From Ottelia alismoides (Eukaryota > Streptophyta > Magnoliopsida > Alismatales > Hydrocharitaceae), in assembly GCA_037367405.1 (NCBI GenBank), contig JAZKJV010005532.1:62001-126000 (forward strand): a DNA stretch of 64,000 nucleotides. Direction: 5' to 3'. Each line of letters starts with the position of its first letter. The first letter of the stretch is position 1. The position numbers were made by a program, and so were the translations under genes. Shown piece after piece: positions 35,646 to 46,094 of this stretch. The notes under the pieces were generated by a model. It saw only the letters and a program-made list of their open reading frames with translations. It did no database searches and was not told the origin of the DNA.

Positions 35646-37049
35646 TGTTGTATACATTATGGAATATGTGACATGATGTAACATGTATACTTATATATAT
35701 ATATATATGTATATATAGTTTTTTGCGGTGGGTCCCAACTTGGGATACCACTCATTTCCTTTTCAAAAAAATGCGGTACTCCGATGATCGGTGACGAGAA
35801 TGATAGTGGTAGAGGATGGTATTGGGGGCTTGGTGAAGATGAACCTCTCGAAAACGGTTTGGATGGAGGTGGAATGCCTTTCGAGGTGGCGTTAACATAG
35901 TGGCGGCGGTGGTGGTGGGGGGAGGTCGGCACCATGACCCAAAATATTGATTTCGTTTGCATGTTGGTGAACAAGCAGCTGAAATTGGCATATCGGTGGC
36001 ATGTCGCTGAAATCGTCCTCAAAGCAAGGTAACAAGAAAGGGAAATGTGAAGAACCTTGGGCAAATTCTGATGACATTTGGGTGGCTTGACGAAACCTAG
36101 ATGTCAGTGAAATATCGATGAATTTTGCTGACATTTCGAGCCATTGTCGACACTAGTGGTAATAGATGACAATGTCATTAGAGATGGGAGGAGGAGCTTA
36201 GGAAATGGTATCGACGGTGATTATTGAGATGTGATGCTAGGGTTGGATGCTTGCAGTTAAGCGGGGATGGTTTCGGGAAATGTATGGAAGGTAGGGCAAC
36301 CAAAGGAAGGTGATGGTGGCACATATGCTGGTGTCAGTAAAGGCACAAGTGGGATTGCAAGGTTGATGGTGGTGGATAGGGCACAATTGGTTGGTTTGGG
36401 TCATTGCAGGAAAGTGGAAAAGGAGGAGAAAAATGAGAGATATAAGAAGGGGAGATCACAAACATGAGAAAAGGGAGAAGGGGAAAGGTTCGTGAGAAGG
36501 GGGAGGGAATGAATCAAACAAAAGAGAAAAGGACTAGAAAGAGGTGTGAAAAGAGTAGGGGGGAGTTAGTGGGAGATGAAAGAGGAAAATGAACCATGGA
36601 AAAAAGGAAGGATGATTGCCCGTTATGATTGCCTGTGTGAGTTGAGGTGTCACATCACGATCGCCAACCGAGCTGCCTGCTTTGAGGCATTACAAGCACG
36701 CTTCACCTTGAGGTGTATGACTCAAGGTGTACTTCAACAATGTCTACGACAAGTTTTAAGAACATTAAATAAACTTCATCTTTGCTTTAGAAAAAAAAGG
36801 AATAAGTCAACGTGGAATTGTTGCATGTATGTGCTAAAACGTATGCTAAAAGAAAATGGGACGTAGGTTAAAAAATATATAGGATCTCTACGTAAATTAT
36901 GATGTGGCATCGACGACCAAGAGTATGAGTACAATTATGATTTTTTTGGAATTAATGGATTGGAATGTTCAAATTTGGGCTTTTCTTATGCATCCACATT
37001 TTGTTTTTACTCTGTATTGAGAATAGTGAAGGTTCCTATAATTTGGTTA
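35646..37049. other. Intergenic DNA, no recognised gene
   Basis: Contains a short TA tract (35690-35718) and GGTGGCGG-rich segments around 35870-35935. Short open frames have no recognisable domain. Confidence 0.4.
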
Positions 37050-37312
37050 ATGGATCTCGCTAAATGATCAATCAGTTGCGCAACCTAGGATCTCGTTTTT
37101 GGTTCCACATTGTCTAGTGTGAGAGGGTTGGGTGTGATTATGACCTATATATAGGACCTAGTTTTACTTGTTTCAGTGAGAAAAATCAATAGCACATCTA
37201 TTAGGTTGCTTCTATCATGGAGTAGGGCATCCATCCTGATCACATCGAACTATATAAAGCCATATTTTGATATTGTGTTTGCGACATTTTTATATTTATT
37301 TCAGTTTTAACA
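37050..37312 (+). repeat. Copia-type LTR remnant (3' end of an LTR)
   Basis: The sequence CACATTGTCTAGTGTGAGAG, a TATATATAGG box at about 37145 and the terminal TTTTAACA (37312) followed directly by TGGTATAAGAGC are the layout of a copia LTR end plus PBS. The LTR start was not located; the left boundary is approximate. No partner LTR is seen. Confidence 0.55.
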
Positions 37313-37324
37313 TGGTATAAGAGC
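37313..37324 (+). other. Primer-binding site (tRNA-Met type) after LTR remnant
   Basis: TGGTATAAGAGC differs by one base from the TGGTATCAGAGC initiator tRNA-Met site. The hAT element at 37369 inserted 44 bp downstream of it. Confidence 0.6.
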
Positions 37325-37849
37325 AAGTTGATCCTAAGTTCGTTCGTGCCGAGGTGCGGTCATGGTTATTAAGGCGGCAAGGCGACAAGGCGTTAAACAT
37401 GAGCGCTTGTACGCTTAGGCGCGCTTAGGTGTGCCTAGGTGTTTTCCAAAGTGTGTCCTACGTATCGCATTTGAGACATGCGACATATAGTTATTTAAAG
37501 CAAATGGATGTCGTATGTCTCAAATGCGACTTACTTATCTGTTTAGAACTTTTGATTTTATAAATACATAGTAACTAGAGTGTTAGAGTAATAAATATCA
37601 TTTAACCAAACATTAATGATTAATCACAAGAATGAAGAATCACAACACAAAAAGGAACCATAACATAGATAATTAAACAAGCTATCTAGTTACAACCAAA
37701 AAGGAGGCGGGATGTAGTAAAAATACAGACAAATTGTTTGGCATAACACAACATTTCAAAGACTGAAAGACAATAAGCTAATGCTTCAATCATCATCATC
37801 ACACATGTTAGTTTCTTCTTCATGTCCTTCATCTTGCTCTTGGCCATCA

Positions 37850-38296
37850 TCATTTAGATCTTTCCATCCAATCATCTTCCTCCTCTTCTTCCTCCTCATC
37901 ATCCGGGACATGAGGAGGTACATATTGTTGGCTAATCACATGTGCGCGACGAGTACCACGACGACCACGACCACTGAGACCACCACGTGTTGAAGTACTT
38001 GGTTGTTCTTGTGGCAGACTCCTTCTAGGATGAGAACCTTCATATGCTTGAGAAGCACATAATGCCTCATCAATGGCCCTCAGTGTAAGCCCCGATACAA
38101 CCTCTGGTTCCAGGTAAAGACATGTCATCCATTCACTCGACCAATCTAACTCTGAAAGAGCAATTGGATCAAAATCTTTTGCTAAATTCTCCAACCTCCT
38201 ATTTTTGAATCTCTCCTCAAGTTGCTTGTTGTATTGTATGTAAACAAGCTTGGAAAGTCTATCGACCTCCAATTTATTCCTCCTCTTTGTGTGGAT
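37850..38296 (-). pseudogene. hAT transposase, C-terminal exon
   Basis: It reads IHTKRRNKLEVDRLSKLVYI and continues to an acidic tail ending in a Glu run and DDWMERSK. IHTKKRN..L is the end of the hAT C-terminal dimerisation domain, which mediates transposase oligomerisation. It is joined to the upstream exon by an 87 bp GT-AG intron (38297-38383) that restores the family's FDF-IHTK join. The Glu-rich, Arg/Gly-rich tail is element-specific. Confidence 0.75.
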
Positions 38297-38383
38297 CTGC
38301 ACATTCATTCAAGTATTACATAAAATTACAAGTTTATTGTTGGCATTTATATTTGTAAATTTATAAGTGTTTTTTATACATAC

Positions 38384-38502
38384 AAAGTCAAAAGCTCTCC
38401 AATTGCGTTCACAAGAGGAAAATGTGCAACATAGTCCCAAAATACGCTTTGCCACCCACTTCAGAGCAGGGGTGAGACTTCCATAAGTATCCCACCATTC
38501 CA
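38384..38502 (-). pseudogene. hAT transposase, dimerisation-domain exon
   Basis: It encodes WWDTYGSLTPALKWVAKRIL and CSCERNWRAFDF-like residues: the conserved WW..YG and S.CERNW motifs of the hAT dimerisation domain, including the glutamate counted in the catalytic triad. Introns flank it on both sides. Confidence 0.75.
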
Positions 38503-38749
38503 CTACACAATAAGTCTATAATGTAATTAAGGGTTTAAATATCGATTTCGGATATCGTATCGATATCATGTCGATACGATATTTCTCCCCTATCCATCAT
38601 CATATGTGAAGAAATAACCGAAAACTGCCCTCATATCGTCACTTCACTCGAAATTTCGGTTCCTTATCGAATTTCGCCGAAATATCGTCACTGATGTAAA
38701 CACATCTTATCATTAAATCATTCAATATAAATAATGAAATATAACTTAC
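38503..38749 (-). other. hAT transposase intron carrying a MITE
   Basis: GTAAGT donor at 38749 and TAG acceptor at 38503, read on the minus strand. The intron holds a CGAAAT/ATATCG-rich element (about 38529-38693) flanked by ATGTAATT and ATGTAAAC, a 6 of 8 match that could be a decayed hAT TSD. Its right end reads CAGTG inward. Confidence 0.6.
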
Positions 38750-40055
38750 ATGGAGGTTTTTTCCCCTTTGTCTAATAGCAATTGTCCTGCCAAACATACC
38801 ACGAGCTCCTTTGTAGACCTCCATTTCAGAGCATATCACGTCTTGTTGATCGGGATCATCAACCATCCTCTCAAGGAAAAATATGAAATCACCTTCATAC
38901 CTTCCCATCAATGCCTCATTGTTGTCCTTCACTTTATAATAAAACACAAGATTCAAGAAATATCCTGCTCCATACAGTAGGCGAGCCTTCTGATTATACC
39001 AACGAGAATCAATAATTTGTAGAATAGGCATGTAATCTGTTTCCCTCCTACCAAAGTTGTCAATAATCATTTCCTTTACAGTGTCAAATGCCCTAGCAAT
39101 GTAGCCCATGAGTGGCTTCTCATCAGCATCCACTAAACACAACACAATAATGATGGGCTGCACAACTCTATGGTAATCTTCAATTTTTTTCTCAAAAAGC
39201 ATTCACCATCACAGTTTCATAGACATATTTCCCATCATGTGTCTTCGGCCAAGAACTAGTGTTCCACACCTTAGAGATAAACAAAGATGCCAACGCTTTT
39301 CTTTGCTTTAGCAAACTAGTAAGGGTCAAGTAGTTGGTAGCAAAGTAGGTAACTCCGTTTCTAGACAGTTCTTGGTGATCCTCATTGAACTGTAGAAACG
39401 CATCGTCCAACCGAATATACTGGTAAATATACGTTGTTACTTTTCTGGCCCTCTCGATAACTCATGCAAATTTCTTTAACTTGGAAATATCCTCAAGCAT
39501 CAAATCCAAGCAGTGTGCAGCACATGGAGTCTAAAAGATGTTTTCCATCTTCTCCATCAGTAACTTTCCCGCTAAAACAAAATTGCTTGCATTGTCGGTG
39601 ACAACTTGTATAATGTTCTCCTCACCCACCATCTCCACAACCTCGTTTATCGATTTGAAAACATATTCCCCAGTGTGTACGTCGGATGTTGCATTCTTTG
39701 CTTAAATAAAAAGACCCTTCTGGAGAATTAACAAGGAAGTTTATCAGACGTTGTTGTCGTTTATTAGTCCATGCATCACACATAATCGTGCATCCATATG
39801 TCCTCCAATGGCTCTCATGCTTCACCTGCAAATCTTTGGTCCTTCCATATAATCGTTCAAGTAGGTGTTTTCGCAATTGGTGATAAGATGGAGGAACAAA
39901 TCCTTTCCTAGCTTGGACAATAGCCTTCGCTGCCACCTCAAATGCTTCTCATTGTGCAACATTAAATGGGATGCCACCTGTATAGAATAGCCCAGTTATG
40001 ACATCATATGCCACATGTGTAGCATCCTTTTTTAAAGCAAACTCAATTGTAGTTT
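38750..40055 (-). pseudogene. hAT transposase, DUF659 and catalytic core
   Basis: Read on the minus strand from the nested LTR element: TTIEFALKKDATHVAYDVIT, GIPFNVAQ followed by TGA, then AAKAIVQARKGFVPPSYHQL, CDAWTNKRQQ (first catalytic Asp region), VVTDNASNFVLAGKLL (second Asp), CAAHCLDLMLEDISKLKKFA, RLDDAFLQFNEDHQEL and MLFEKKIEDYHRVVQ. These blocks follow the standard order for DUF659/hAT transposases. At least three in-frame stops and frame changes occur (near 39950, 39700, 39530 and 39460), so no functional enzyme is encoded. It would have cut and joined DNA at the TIRs in the nucleus. Confidence 0.75.
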
Positions 40056-40060
40056 GTTGT

Positions 40061-40527
40061 TGATGCAAATCGAAGATCGGTGATGGCGGAAAATAATAAA
40101 TTTTGTTGGTGGATTTTTTTGTGGAGAAATTGGAGGGGTTGAGAAGAGAAGCACGCCGGTTGCGCGAGATTCGAGGAGGGAGAAACGCGTAGATCGCGTG
40201 GGAGAAAGAGAGAGGGAGATAGAGAATAACTCTCAATTTATAAATCACTGAACTGTCTAAAAACAATGGATCCCCATCCCTTTATATAGGAGGGATGAGA
40301 TTACAAAAATAGAAATCAAATTTCAAATTGACAACTAGTTATCCTAAATAGACTCTAACTAATTAACCGACTAACTACCTAATTTGAAATTCAAAATAAA
40401 GCTAATTGAGATCACATACGATCTCGTTTATTTAATTAAAATTGTGACAACTCAATAAACGTAAATAAAATTGACAGATAAAATCAAATAAATATTCGGC
40501 CCTATATTTTCGTTCCACGCTGCATCA
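40061..40527 (-). repeat. 3' LTR of the nested small LTR element
   Basis: Starts TGATGCAAATCG and ends GCTGCATCA on the plus strand. It is closely similar to the copy at 41717-42189, differing by scattered substitutions and a few short indels. A TTTATATAGGAGGG box lies at about 40281 and would be read on the minus strand. Confidence 0.9.
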
Positions 40528-40605
40528 ACTCTCCTTCGCTTTTAAAAATTCGTCTCCCGACGAATTGTTTGATCTTCGGGCTGTTGATGGCTTGTTGGTC
40601 GAATC

Positions 40606-41600
40606 TCAATTTCGCTCCTTTTCCATGTTACGTTTATAATTTTTCTGATTTGAGGGTACGACTGTAAATTTTCTACCCCCTTCATTTGAAAGGATTTCAT
40701 AGCATAACTCATCCTTCAATTGCCCCTTTTGATAAGAACTTTTGTAAGGGGGCCTTTTCCTGCAATTACCCCAATATTTCTCTTGACTGCGATTGTCAAG
40801 GGACATGATTGGATATACACCCTCAAATGCTAGGGTTCCTTCCTTCTTAGGCTGGCGGCGACACCGAGACGGAAGGAGGCGTCGACGGCGGGGGTCCTCA
40901 CTAGCGCAACCCTTCCGCGCGTGAAGGGGGGAAGCCGCATGGCTGTAGCAGCAACGGGGAATGCCCAGGCGGGACTTCCAGAAGCAGGGGTGGGGCATGC
41001 TGCACGAGTTCGTAACCCAGCCAGAGGATCTCGTGACCGAGAGAAGGTGTGGGCGGCGGCGAGCGAGGGGTGGTGCGGGGGCAGGGGCATTCGCAGGAGT
41101 CGCGGGGGTGGGGGAAGCGGGAGCAGGCGGGGTTGTGGGTAGGGCTGGAGCCGCCGGGGCTGTGAGAAGGGGGCCCGAGGGTGCGGGGCTGGGTTGGGCG
41201 AAGGCGAGGCGGGTGACAAGGTAGGGGAAGGTTGGCGGGGCTGGGAGGGTTAGGGGCAAGGGGGTGGTAGCGGGTACAGGGATCTTGGCTGCAGGGGCGG
41301 GGGTTTCGGGGCTGGGGGCGTGGGGGTTGTGACGGGAGAGGCCGGGGGTATGGGGATGTAGTCGGGAACCTACGGAAGGGTCGTAGATGGTGCCGGATTC
41401 GTTTCCGGTGGCGTTTGCAGGTCTGAAATCGCCTGGACAGCAAGCGAATCGTCGTTGACGGTGCAGTTTCCTTGGCACTCTTCATCAGGAAATTGGACGA
41501 AAGTTTCACCGTCTCTTTTGGCGATGAGTCCTTGTATGTGTTGCGTCATTGATTCTCTATTCTGTGAAAGAATTTGAAGCATATTCGATAGTGTTTGTCT
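40606..41600 (-). pseudogene. Proline-rich frame of the nested small LTR element
   Basis: The minus strand reads from about 41600: MLQILSQNRESMTQHIQGLI and KRDGETFVQFPD, then a frame change near 41400 into a long Pro/Ala-rich stretch (about 41360-41000) and a basic C-terminal segment (NRSQEKYWGNCRKRPPY) up to 40606. The first part resembles the helical N-terminus of a gag-like protein, but no capsid domain, zinc knuckle or protease can be identified. Overlapping frames in the Pro-rich part are GC artefacts. I do not recognise a family. Confidence 0.35.
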
Positions 41601-41716
41601 AACCTCAGCACGCCATGCACGGTCGTTGGGGCGAGATCCATTGGACTTTCTGCAAGAGTGACGAGAGGGATCGCCAGATCATGAGGACGACCTGGATGCC
41701 ATGCTCTGATACCAAA

Positions 41717-42189
41717 TGATGCAAATCGAAGATCGGCGATGGCGGAAAATAATAAATTTTGTTGGTGGATTTTTTTTTGTGGAGAAATTGGAGGGGTTGA
41801 GAAGAGAAGTACGCCGGTTGCGCGAGATTCGAGGAGGGAGAAACGCGTAGATCGCGTGGGAAAAAGAGAGAGAGAGGGAGATAGAGAATAACTCTCAATT
41901 TATAAATCACTGAACTGTCTAAAAACAATGGAACCCCCATCGCTTTATATAGGAGGGATGCGATTACGTAACAGAAATCAAATTTCAAATTGACAACTAA
42001 TTATCCTAAATAGACTCTAACTAATTAACCGACTAACTACCTAATTTGAAATTCAAAATAAAGCTAATTGAGATCACATGCGATCTCGTTTATTTAATTA
42101 AAATTGTGACAACTCAATAAACGTAAATAAAATTGACAGATAAAATTAAATAAATATTCGGCCTTATATTTTCGTTCCACGCTGCATCA
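41717..42189 (-). repeat. 5' LTR of the nested small LTR element
   Basis: The 473 bp partner of the LTR at 40061. Read on the minus strand it is followed by TTTGGTATCAGAGC, the PBS. Confidence 0.9.
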
Positions 42190-42710
42190 GTTGTGCTTCA
42201 CCACAAGCCATTGCTGCCTTCCTTTGTGCCACAACCTCCCATGGGCTAGCAGAACTAAACGAGTCCATAGGACTCTTGCCGTGTGGATACTTCCGTACAT
42301 GTGGCCTATTTGCAGAACATGAACCAGAACCATAATTAACGTTTTTACCTGTTGTAGCCGTAGGTTGTGAGTCATCCAAGATGACTACATGTTCACCACG
42401 ATTACCATCATTTGCATATGGAATGTTCGAATCAGCTTCACTATATCTGTAATCAACGACTACCTTTTCTTGTTACAATTTTTGAAGTCAGCCATCTCTT
42501 TCTTAATCTCCACAGTGGCTTTCGAACACATAGATACATCCCGATAACCACCAATCAAGTGTTCCTTCTGCCTTTTGATGCCACCATTAGTAATGTGGCC
42601 GCACAATGCACATTGCACCTTATTCTTGTCTAGTATATTCGGCCAAAAAGAGTACTTCCAACCGGTATCCTTCAACGCCGCTTTCAAGCATGGATCATTC
42701 ATCTTGTCAT
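42190..42710 (-). pseudogene. hAT transposase, N-terminal BED zinc-finger exon
   Basis: The minus strand from 42702 reads DPCLKAALKDTGWKYSFWPN, KVQCALCGHITNGGIKRQKE and HLIGGYRDVSMC, a BED-type zinc finger (C-x2-C ... H ... C) that binds DNA at transposon ends. It continues to KEMADFKN. One base is missing or gained near 42460, after which the frame reads VVDYRYSEADSNIPYANDGN and SPWEVVAQRKAAMACGEAQ up to the nested LTR element at 42194. Confidence 0.75.
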
Positions 42711-42834
42711 TGAAGCGGGGATCAATTCTTCAGGCCTTTGCACAATAGATAGGATTGGTGTAGTAGGATTAGGAATGACATCCCCATCCAAGGATTCCAT
42801 AAAGTCATTCTACAAGGGGAAAGCAAGAGAACGT

Positions 42835-42955
42835 AGGGAGGCCGCTGGAGGAGGTAGGGAGGCCGTCAGAGGAGGAGGCAGGCCGCTGGAGGAGGTAGGG
42901 AGGCTGCCAGAGGAGGAGGGAGGCCGTCGGAGGAGGGAGGCCGTTGCAGAGGAGA
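42835..42955. repeat. GGAGGCCG(TT)GGAGGAGG short tandem repeat
   Basis: About seven imperfect copies of a 15-33 bp purine-rich unit (GGAGGCCGCTGGAGGAGGTAG) lie upstream of the transposase's BED finger, within the hAT element. Confidence 0.7.
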
Positions 42956-43274
42956 TTTTTCTCTGTAGGGATGACACAAGGTGTTTTGCGGGCTACAGGG
43001 TCGAATGAGGGTCGAATGCAGTGGGGTAATTTAGGTTTGGATGCTAGATTATTAAAATATGTATATCGTATTTCAAAAGTGCGTCATGTATATCGCATTT
43101 TCAAAATGCGATATATCGCATTTTATAAATGCGCTATGTGTAGTACGCATAAAAAATAGTCGCCTAGGCGCCCAAGCGCGCCTTGATGCCCATGCGACCC
43201 AAGGCGCACGCCATTTTCTATAAAAGTAAGGCGCTCTTTCTAGGCGCACAACCTGGGGCGCTTGGGCGCCTTAA

Positions 43275-44656
43275 CATTCTTGGGTGCGATTTTATTCCAA
43301 CAATTTTGTATTTCCCAGGCTTTGTCTAAAGTTTTATGTTGTTCTTCTACATTATGCAATAGCACATGTTGGTACAATGAAGTCACACATTTAAACGAGC
43401 CTTGCATGGTGCCTAAGTTATATGGCGATTTCATGCATCACGATATTCCTGCTTGCAGCAAGATGACATGCGATCCACATATAGGTGCGACAAAGATTTT
43501 TGTCATGTATGGAGTGAACTTTGTTGCAAGGAAGATGGGCTCTCGTCGAGCCATATTTACAAATCATCATACTTGTAGTGGTGTTTAGGGGTGATAGCAA
43601 CACTACTAGGAAGAAGTCCGATCTTCCTCGAAACCTTAAATGACTTACACGTTCTTCTTTGAGAAGCTCACTTGGTGGCGATTAAAGGGTCCAATGTGAG
43701 GGTCCGATGAAGCACAAAAGACTTGCACCTGGAAATTGCAAGGATGACGGGGCTACACTACACCAAGTTCCATCATGATTGCATATGGTGAGCACCACAA
43801 AAAAAATAAGCGTTATTGCAATCACTGAGAGACTAATGATGTCGATAAAAAAGAGAGCCACGTATTGTATTTATGATTAATGACAAGGCAACATGATGTC
43901 TTGTGCCTCGATCTAGCAAGACAATACACGGAGTTAAAATGAAGATGGCATTTTAAAAGCAAAAATTTTGAATGCTAATGATGTATGGCTGCTGCACCTA
44001 CGAAGTAAGCATGAGAAAGCAGCGGTCAGTCTTAGGCTGCGATTTGAATGATGCAATGAGACAACGGCGATGGTGTTACTCGAAAGCGTTAAGCATGCAA
44101 AGGTAGTGATCGGTCTTAGGCAGTGATTTGAATGATGCAATGAGACAATGATAATGATGTTACTTGGAAGCTAACTCAATAATAAGCAAGATTTGAAATA
44201 TTGATATCGATATCATATCAGCCATTCTGAAAAGGGATATAGCATGATTTATCAACGATATCGATGGAAATCTCAAAAATAGAGCAAAAGAGCACATTTT
44301 TCTCAAAATAAGATCATCTTAGTTCTTAAAACAATAAATAATATACAAATGGACACTTGTACGCAAGAACAAGGTGTACTAAACACATCAATATACGTTA
44401 TATCACACACATTGTTGCTATCGGTGCTGACTGCTGACCTTTGAGAGGTATTGAGATGGAAATGATGAAATTTGAACAATAACAACTTCGAAATATAAAG
44501 GAGGTGACTTTAGCACAATAGATTTGCTTTACATTACATGGTACTCGTAAATGAAATGTTGAGCTATATTGGAAATAAACACGTAAGTGAGCATAATAAC
44601 ATATAGTTTTTAAAAAACATCATTCATAATATTTATATTTTTGATTGAAAGAAGAT
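43275..44656. other. DNA between the hAT element and copia D
   Basis: This should continue the internal region of the copia element whose LTR end is at 37050-37312, but I recognise no gag-pol motif in it. About 44010-44175 is a two-copy tandem duplication with a period of about 83 bp sharing GATTTGAATGATGCAATGAG. AT-rich ATCGATATC words occur near 44200-44270. Confidence 0.4.
44652..44656. other. Target-site duplication AAGAT (left) of element D
   Basis: AAGAT is repeated at 52894-52898, directly outside the other LTR. Confidence 0.88.
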
Positions 44657-44801
44657 TGTAGAAGGAAATGAATTGAATTAAATTATAAGAGGTCCATGGG
44701 TTCTCTTATACAGGAGAGGAACCTATTGGACAAATTATATGAAGAAGGCAAAATAAAAAGATAAACAGAAAACAATACAAAAGATAGGAGATATCTCAAC
44801 A
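44657..44801 (-). repeat. 3' LTR of element D
   Basis: On the minus strand it reads TGTTGAGATATC ... TACA, preceded by a G-rich PPT (44802-44817). Confidence 0.85.
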
Positions 44802-44808
44802 CTCCCCC

Positions 44809-45372
44809 TCAAGATGGAGCGTAGATATCGATAAGGCTCAGCTTGGAATAACATATCTGATAAGGTCCTCTGGCCAGGACCTTAGTAAAAACATCTACTG
44901 TCTGATCTATAGAGTTGACGTGAGTAATGGCAATAAGATCCTTATGTATCATGTCACGAGTGTAGTGATAGTCCACCTCTATGTGTTTGGTCCTTTCATG
45001 AAAAACTGGATTATTGGCAATGAAAAGAGTAGCCTGATTGTCACATAGGAGGTGCATGTGAAGAGGCACCTCTATAGTCAGGTCAGTAAGAACAGATCTG
45101 ACCCACATCATCTCTGTGCTAGCTTGCGTCATGGCCCTGTACTCTGACTCAACACTCGATCTGGCAACCACAATCTTCTTCTTGTTCTTCCATGAAACCA
45201 GGGAATTCCATATGAGCACCGCAAAACCTGAAGTAGACTTCCTATCCTTTGGACACCCAACATAATCTGTATCTGCACATGGTGTAGCTGAAAGAGATGT
45301 ATCTTTGCTGAATAGAAGTCCTGTACCTGGTGAAGTCTTCAGATACTTTAGAGTCATATGGACTGTATTCAT
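44809..45372 (-). pseudogene. Element D RNase H region of pol
   Basis: The copia RNase H domain reads LKYLKTSPGTGLLFSK, DTDYVGCPKDRKSTSGF, VESEYRAMTQASTEMMWV, LLCDNQATLFIANNPVFHER and KHIEVDYHYTRD, ending ...IDIYAPS just before the PPT. It degrades RNA in RNA-DNA hybrids during reverse transcription. A stop separates it from the RT part upstream. Confidence 0.85.
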
Positions 45373-45390
45373 ATGTGCTTGTCTGGGCTG

Positions 45391-45767
45391 CTACATAAAC
45401 TGACCAACTTTGCTCACGACAGAAGATATATCGGTCCTGGAAATAATCACGTATAGTAGCATGCCAACAAGCTCCCTGTACATCCTCTTGTCGACCTCCT
45501 CAGTGTCATCATCATATAGCTTCATGCTTGGGTCAATAGAAGTAGTGGCAGGTCTGCGATCTCCCATGTCTGTCTCTGAAAGAGGGTCTGTAACGTTTTT
45601 CCTTTGGGTCATCATAAGACCTCACTGGCTCCTGGCAAACTCCAGTCCAAGGAAGTACCGTAAATTACCAAGGTCCTTGGTTACAAACTGTTGGCCAAGG
45701 AAGTCCTTGGCACTATGAATATCCTGCTCGTCATCCCCTATAACAATAATATCATCAATGCAAACAA
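45391..45767 (-). pseudogene. Element D reverse transcriptase, C-terminal part
   Basis: The minus strand reads from the element E boundary: CIDDIIVIGDDEQDIHSAKD, LGNLRYFLGLEFARS, a TGA, then MTQRKNVTDPLSETDMGD and MKLYDDDTEEVDKRMYRELV. The RT active-site segment is split by element E: the part before the insert ends HRTQRGTIIILVC (48856) and the Asp-Asp follows at 45767. Confidence 0.8.
45763..45767. other. Target-site duplication AACAA (left) of element E
   Basis: AACAA is repeated at 48862-48866 immediately after the other LTR. Confidence 0.88.
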
Positions 45768-46094
45768 TGTTAGAGTATTTGGTTGTGTACTTGTTAAGCT
45801 GTAGATGGGTAAATGGATACCTCCAGGATCCATTTACCCCATCCAGTCTTTAGTCCCACATCTACCAGTTTGGAGATGTAGAGACTCCGTGGGTGTTATA
45901 TATAGAGAGCCCTACACCCCTGTAGTCAGATGAGAAAAAGGAATGCAATATACGCCCCTTTGAGGACTTCTCCCGTGGTTTCATTCCGCTCCTTAGGGAG
46001 TAGGGTTCCACGTAAAATCCTTGTGTTCCAAGGTTATTATTTCTGTTCTTATGCTCTGTTTATCAATTTCGCTTCCGTTTCCTATTTTTTAACG
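45768..46094 (+). repeat. 5' LTR of element E
   Basis: 327 bp, with a TATATATAGAGAGCC box at about 45899 as promoter candidate; last base is G in place of the expected A. Confidence 0.88.

Larger units (their letters stand above)
40061..42189 (-). mobile_element. Small non-autonomous LTR retrotransposon (2.1 kb) inside hAT transposase gene
   Basis: Two LTRs (467 and 473 bp) flank 1.19 kb of internal DNA. The TSD GTTGT is exact (40056-40060, 42190-42194). On the minus strand the 41717-42189 LTR is the 5' one: TTTGGTATCAGAGC follows it (tRNA-Met-type PBS, about 41703-41716), and a purine-rich AAGCGAAGGAGAGT precedes the other LTR. Removing it and one TSD rejoins the transposase frame (GEAQLQTTIEF). 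The size and lack of pol put it in the TRIM-like/short non-autonomous class. Confidence 0.9.
37369..43274 (-). mobile_element. hAT-superfamily DNA transposon, decayed, split by a small LTR element
   Basis: The imperfect terminal inverted repeats start TTAAGGCGGCAAGGCG (left) and TTAAGGCGCCCAAGCGCC (right, read inward). AGGCGC-rich subterminal sequence and ATCGCATTT inverted motifs (37465-37535 and 43085-43135) lie inside both ends. The flanking 8-mers CATGGTTA and CATTCTTG agree at 5 of 8 positions, a weak TSD. The minus strand encodes a BED finger, DUF659-like core and hAT dimerisation domain. Without the nested 2.1 kb element the length is about 3.8 kb, normal for an autonomous hAT. Stops and a frameshift make it inactive. 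Confidence 0.8.

Noticed and set aside
40830..41509. Second and third proline-rich frames on the minus strand and two on the plus strand
   Set aside because: Overlapping alternative frames of one GC-rich tract in the small LTR element; only one gag-like frame was retained, with low confidence.
43262..43588. 108-codon frame after the hAT right end as a gene
   Set aside because: It begins within the hAT terminal repeat and has no recognisable domain; a minus-strand frame overlaps it.
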